A stretch of 46,850 nt of DNA from Ignavibacteria bacterium. Its GTDB lineage: Bacteria > Bacteroidota > Ignavibacteria > Tepidaquicellales > Tepidaquicellaceae. The translations under genes and the position numbers were made by a program. Where the stretch lies: NCBI GenBank assembly GCA_016783945.1, contig JADHVP010000011.1, positions 1-46,850 on the forward strand, given 5' to 3'. The first letter of the stretch is position 1, and every line of letters begins with the position of its first letter. Below, in pieces: positions 43,502-46,850 of the stretch. Under the pieces are notes generated by a model, which saw only the letters and a list, made by a program, of their open reading frames with translations, did not search any database and had not been told where the DNA came from.

Positions 43502-45169
43502 TTAGGTTTGAATAATCCCAACATTAAACTTCTTCATTTCTGGATTGTTGTTTGTAAGTTCTATACAATATGATACTACTTTTCTTGTTTCTGGTGGGTC
43601 AATAATTCCATCTACCCACAATCGGGATGCTGCATATAAAACGTCTGTTTGATCCTCGTATCTTTTCTTTATTTCATCAAATGTAGCTTTCTTATCTTCT
43701 TCGCTCATTTCTTTACCACGCTTTTTCATTTGTCCAATTTTAATATCAAGAAGTACATTGCTTGCCTGAGAACCACCCATAACAGCAATCTGTGCATTCG
43801 GGAAGGCAAAAATGAATCTGGGATCGTAGGCTTTTCCACACATTGCATAATTTCCCGCTCCATTACTGTTTCCTGTAATGATTGTAATTTTTGGTACGAC
43901 TGAATTTGCAACTGCATAAACCATTTTCGCCCCATCTTTAATGATTCCACCGTGTTCAGCTTTTGAACCAACCATAAAACCGGTAACATCCTGAAGAAAA
44001 AGAAGAGGTATTTTCCTTTGGTTGCAATTCATTATGAATCTTGAAGCCTTGTCAGAACTATCGGAATATATAACTCCACCAAATTGCATTTCACCTTCAC
44101 CTACGTCTGTTTTCTTTTTAACTATGTTTCTTTGATTAGCAACAATTCCGACAGCCCATCCATCGATCCTTGCGTAACCTGTAACCAAAGTCTTTCCATA
44201 TCCGGGTTTATATTCATCGAAGTCCCCGTCATCTATTATTCTTGCAATGAGTTCATGTGTGTCGTAAGGCTTGGTTGTATCCTGAGGTAAGATGCCGTAT
44301 ATTTCGTTTGGATCGTACATTGGTTCTTTGCTTTCAATTCTATCAAATCCTGCCGTGTCAAATCTACCTATTTTACTCACCAGACTTCTGATTTTTTTGA
44401 TGCAGGTTTCATCGTCAGGCATTTTCTCATCTGTTATGCCTGATATGTTGGAAGAAACATCACCACCACCAAGCGTTTCATTGTCAATGTTTTCACCTAT
44501 GGCTGCTTTAACAAGATGCGCACCCGCTAAAAAAATACTTCCGCTTCCTTCTACAATGAGTGCTTCGTCACTCATAATTGGCAAGTAAGCACCACCTGCA
44601 ACGCATGGTCCCATAACTGCTGCGATTTGCGGGATTCCCATAGCGCTCATAACTGCATTGTTTCTGAATACTCTTCCGAAGTGTTCCTTATCCGGGAAAA
44701 TTTCATCCTGCATAGGAAGAAATACACCGGCAGAATCAACTAAATATATAATCGGGAGCTTGTTCTCCATAGAAATTTCCTGTGCACGCAGATTTTTTTT
44801 ACAAGTAATGGGAAACCAGGAACCTGCTTTTACTGTTGCATCATTAGCAACTATGATACAATTTCTCCCGTGAATTTTTCCTATACCGAATATTGTTCCG
44901 GAAGATGGTGCACCGCCATACTCTTCATACATTCCATATCCTGCATATAAGCCAAGCTCCATAAAATAGGAATCTTTGTCTATAAGCAAATTAATTCTTT
45001 CCCGGCAGTGAAGTTTTTTCTTTGCATGTAATTTTTCAATTGCTTTTTCTCCGCCTCCAAGCTTAAGCTTGTTGCCTGTATTTTCAATTCTTCTTAAAAG
45101 GTTTTTTTGAAAATCTTCTCGCTTTTGAAATACTGAATCTTTCTTGATGTTTGATTTTAATTTAGACAT
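43502..45169 (-). CDS. Acyl-CoA carboxylase carboxyltransferase (beta) subunit, methylcrotonyl-CoA type
   Basis: The 555-residue protein has the biotin-dependent carboxyltransferase pair of crotonase-like domains: ERINLLIDKDSYFMELGLYA, VANDATVKAGSWFP, LVDSAGVFLPMQDEIFPD, GPCVAGGAYLPIMSDEALIV, and in the second half FLQDVTGFMVGSKAEHGGII, GNSNGAGNYAMCGKAYDPRF and AVMGGSQASNVL. The FLPMQDEIFPD and MSDEALIV stretches resemble the methylcrotonyl-CoA (leucine breakdown) branch; propionyl or geranyl types are the alternatives. It needs a biotin carboxylase/carrier subunit that is not in the window. Confidence 0.88.
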   Translation of the reverse strand: MSKLKSNIKKDSVFQKREDFQKNLLRRIENTGNKLKLGGGEKAIEKLHAKKKLHCRERINLLIDKDSYFMELGLYAGYGMYEEYGGAPSSGTIFGIGKIHGRNCIIVANDATVKAGSWFPITCKKNLRAQEISMENKLPIIYLVDSAGVFLPMQDEIFPDKEHFGRVFRNNAVMSAMGIPQIAAVMGPCVAGGAYLPIMSDEALIVEGSGSIFLAGAHLVKAAIGENIDNETLGGGDVSSNISGITDEKMPDDETCIKKIRSLVSKIGRFDTAGFDRIESKEPMYDPNEIYGILPQDTTKPYDTHELIARIIDDGDFDEYKPGYGKTLVTGYARIDGWAVGIVANQRNIVKKKTDVGEGEMQFGGVIYSDSSDKASRFIMNCNQRKIPLLFLQDVTGFMVGSKAEHGGIIKDGAKMVYAVANSVVPKITIITGNSNGAGNYAMCGKAYDPRFIFAFPNAQIAVMGGSQASNVLLDIKIGQMKKRGKEMSEEDKKATFDEIKKRYEDQTDVLYAASRLWVDGIIDPPETRKVVSYCIELTNNNPEMKKFNVGIIQT

Positions 45170-45254
45170 ATAATATGAGTTGAAAACAATGTTACTTGTT
45201 ATTAAATGATTTTAAAAAATCATGAACTTGTTGACTTACTAAGAGTTAAGTTAC

Positions 45255-45303
45255 TGAAAGAAAAACATATATTCTTGAATTAAAAATTAATTCAAGAATA
45301 TAT
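45255..45303 (-). terminator. Terminator after clpX
   Basis: Two 17-bp arms, ATATATTCTTGAATTAA (45267-45283) and its exact inverse at 45287-45303, with loop AAA. On the minus strand, downstream of clpX, the hairpin is followed by GTTTTTCTTTC. Confidence 0.75.
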
Positions 45304-45382
45304 TTGTGAAATGATAAAAATATAAAATGAAAATCTCTTCAAAAAATTAATATGTATTTGTTCCGCAAGGTATTCCTTAATA

Positions 45383-46666
45383 TTATGCAAAAACCTTTTT
45401 GCTGGATTTTGCATATATTGGTTCTTTTTCCTTTGTAATAACGTCTTTAGTTATTATACAGCTATTAATATTTTCTTTTGAAGGGATTTTATACATAATA
45501 TCAATCATAATATCTTCCAGAATAGCTCTCAAAGCTCTGGCACCGGTTCCTCTGTCAATAGCTATTTCAGCAACCATATCAAGAGCATCTTTATCAAATT
45601 CAAGTTCAACACCCTCTATACTTAAAAGTTTTTTGTATTGTTTTATTAACGCATTCTTGGGTTCTGTAAGAATCGACAACAGTGCATTTTTATCGAGTGA
45701 TTGTAATGTTGAAATAATGGGCAGCCTGCCAACGAGTTCGGGTATTAATCCGAATTTAATAAGATCATCGGGTTCAACCTTCGAAAAGATATCGTCTCGT
45801 TTTATATCTTTTTTAGAAATGATCTCGGCTCCAAAACCTATCGATCCTTTAGATACTCTTTTTTCTATAATCTTGTCAAGTTCGCCAAAAGCTCCACCGC
45901 AAATAAATAAAATATTTTTAGTGTTGATATTTATTAATGCCTGTTCAGGGTGCTTCCTGCCTCCACGTGGAGGAACTCCGGCTGTGGTTCCTTCGAGAAG
46001 TTTTAATAATGCTTGCTGTACACCTTCTCCAGATACATCCCGTGTTATGGAAGTACTATCACTCTTCCTTGTTATTTTATCGATTTCGTCTAAATAAATT
46101 ATTCCTCTTTCGGCTTTTGCAACATCGTAATTTGCATTTTGAAGCAAATGGACTAAAATAGATTCAACATCGTCACCAACATAACCGGCTTCCGTTAATG
46201 TTGTTGCATCTGCAATTGCAAACGGAACATTAAGAAGCTTCGCAAGAGTTTGTGCAAGAAACGTCTTACCTGTTCCTGTAGGTCCAATTAGTAGTATATT
46301 GCTTTTTTCAATTTCAACTTCGTCAAATGCATTCAGATCAATCGAATCAATTCTTTTATAATGATTGTATACTGCAACTGCTAACGATTTTTTTGCTCTA
46401 TCCTGACCAATGACATATTCATCCAGAAATTTCTTTATTGAATGAGGGATGATATTTGATCTCAATTTATCCATCGGTTTACCTGTCGATGTAACCGAAT
46501 TCATCTTTATAATTTGTGATGCATTGCTCACACATATTTCACAGATAAAAACAGCTTTACCATGATGGTCTATGGGTCCTTTAATCATGTTAGTAACCTT
46601 CTCTGCTGTTCTTCCGCAAAAAGAGCATCGTGGTTGGTTCTTTTTATTGGATGTATTAGAAGCCAT
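45383..46666 (-). CDS. clpX: ClpX, ATPase subunit of ClpXP protease
   Basis: The 427-residue protein has the N-terminal zinc-binding domain CSFCGR ... CEIC, Walker [15 protein letters not shown], the pore loop GYVGDDVES, Walker [11 protein letters not shown], and ends in the usual C-terminal AAA+ lid ([20 protein letters not shown]). It recognises and unfolds substrates and feeds them into ClpP. Length is normal. clpP is not the next gene in this window. The tRNA-Leu gene lies just upstream. Confidence 0.96.
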   Translation of the reverse strand: MASNTSNKKNQPRCSFCGRTAEKVTNMIKGPIDHHGKAVFICEICVSNASQIIKMNSVTSTGKPMDKLRSNIIPHSIKKFLDEYVIGQDRAKKSLAVAVYNHYKRIDSIDLNAFDEVEIEKSNILLIGPTGTGKTFLAQTLAKLLNVPFAIADATTLTEAGYVGDDVESILVHLLQNANYDVAKAERGIIYLDEIDKITRKSDSTSITRDVSGEGVQQALLKLLEGTTAGVPPRGGRKHPEQALININTKNILFICGGAFGELDKIIEKRVSKGSIGFGAEIISKKDIKRDDIFSKVEPDDLIKFGLIPELVGRLPIISTLQSLDKNALLSILTEPKNALIKQYKKLLSIEGVELEFDKDALDMVAEIAIDRGTGARALRAILEDIMIDIMYKIPSKENINSCIITKDVITKEKEPIYAKSSKKVFA

Positions 46667-46714
46667 AATAAAGAATTAATTCATAAATTTTTAAAATAAT
46701 AAATATTTTAAAAG

Positions 46715-46796
46715 TGCGTGATGAGGGACTCGAACCCACACGGGATGTCCCACTAGATCCTAAATCTAGCGCGTCTACCAGTTCCGCCAATCACGC
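46715..46796 (-). tRNA. tRNA-Leu (UAG anticodon)
   Basis: On the minus strand the acceptor stem GCGTGAT (46796 to 46790) pairs with ATCACGC at the 3' end (discriminator A at 46715). The anticodon stem-loop CTAGA-TTTAGGA-TCTAG holds anticodon TAG (reads CUA/CUN). A long variable arm (GGGA-CAT-CCC), the T-arm GTGGGTTCGAGTCCCTC and D-arm GGTAGAC complete a class II leucine tRNA. CCA is not encoded. Confidence 0.93.
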
Positions 46797-46850
46797 TTTG
46801 TTGTCTATATTATAACAAAAATAATTAAAAGAAATTCTAAATACAATTTG

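Noticed and set aside
45399-46097. Long plus-strand reading frame opposite clpX
   Set aside because: It is a Ser/Leu/Ile-rich antisense shadow of a clear clpX gene, without its own family match or ribosome site.

Overview
The window looks like a chromosomal piece of a low-GC, Gram-negative bacterium of the Bacteroidota/Chlorobiota side, most likely an Ignavibacteria-type lineage. The reasons are five secreted proteins that end in a type IX secretion (T9SS) sorting domain with the YPNPFNP...GREV...GVYFY pattern, a split fibronectin-III gene of a type I associate with that group, outer-membrane barrels, and a Bacteroidota-style TAnnTTTG promoter. This placement is inference from gene content; there is no rRNA.

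Layout. 1-5.8 kb: the start of an acyl-CoA dehydrogenase, an AmmeMemoRadiSam radical SAM enzyme, a GxxExxY (PD-(D/E)XK-like) gene lying between two ~148-bp direct repeats, a small membrane protein, a T9SS protein, an antitoxin whose toxin is broken, and tsaD. 5.9-8.3 kb: a secreted protein of unknown function and a BtuF-like lipoprotein. 8.4-16 kb: a probable operon behind a sigma-54-like promoter. It encodes an NfrA-like TPR/beta-barrel outer-membrane protein, an NfrB-like glycosyltransferase split over two reading frames, and a T9SS-exported S15/CocE-type hydrolase. 16.5-28.4 kb: T9SS surface proteins (two with frameshifts) and three more S15/CocE paralogues. 28.6-36.8 kb: an ABC-F protein, a barrel protein, a nucleotidyltransferase antitoxin with a truncated HEPN toxin, a HEPN-like gene with a Cys-rich membrane partner, an MBL-fold hydrolase, a Na+/solute symporter and two small membrane proteins. 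37-46.8 kb: housekeeping genes, mostly on the minus strand (DUF885, sugar nucleotidyltransferase, alaS, acyl-CoA carboxylase, clpX, tRNA-Leu), interrupted by a Lys-rich repeat protein.

The most unusual locus is at 10108-13890. The catalytic front half of an NfrB-type glycosyltransferase ends in a charged tail. The next gene starts with what looks like the N-terminal domain of an IS5-family transposase, runs through ~580 residues of acidic, repeat-containing sequence, and ends with the missing back half of the glycosyltransferase (TED and QxxRW motifs, membrane helices). Both genes are long, open and in the same frame, separated by a 60-bp untranslated spacer. This suggests a glycosyltransferase rebuilt from two polypeptides around a domesticated transposon fragment. 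The gene order points to export of a surface polysaccharide, with a secreted hydrolase alongside.

Other themes are several families of imperfect palindromic repeats between genes, two toxin-antitoxin modules that kept the antitoxin and lost the toxin, and shuffling of C-terminal modules between neighbouring T9SS proteins.
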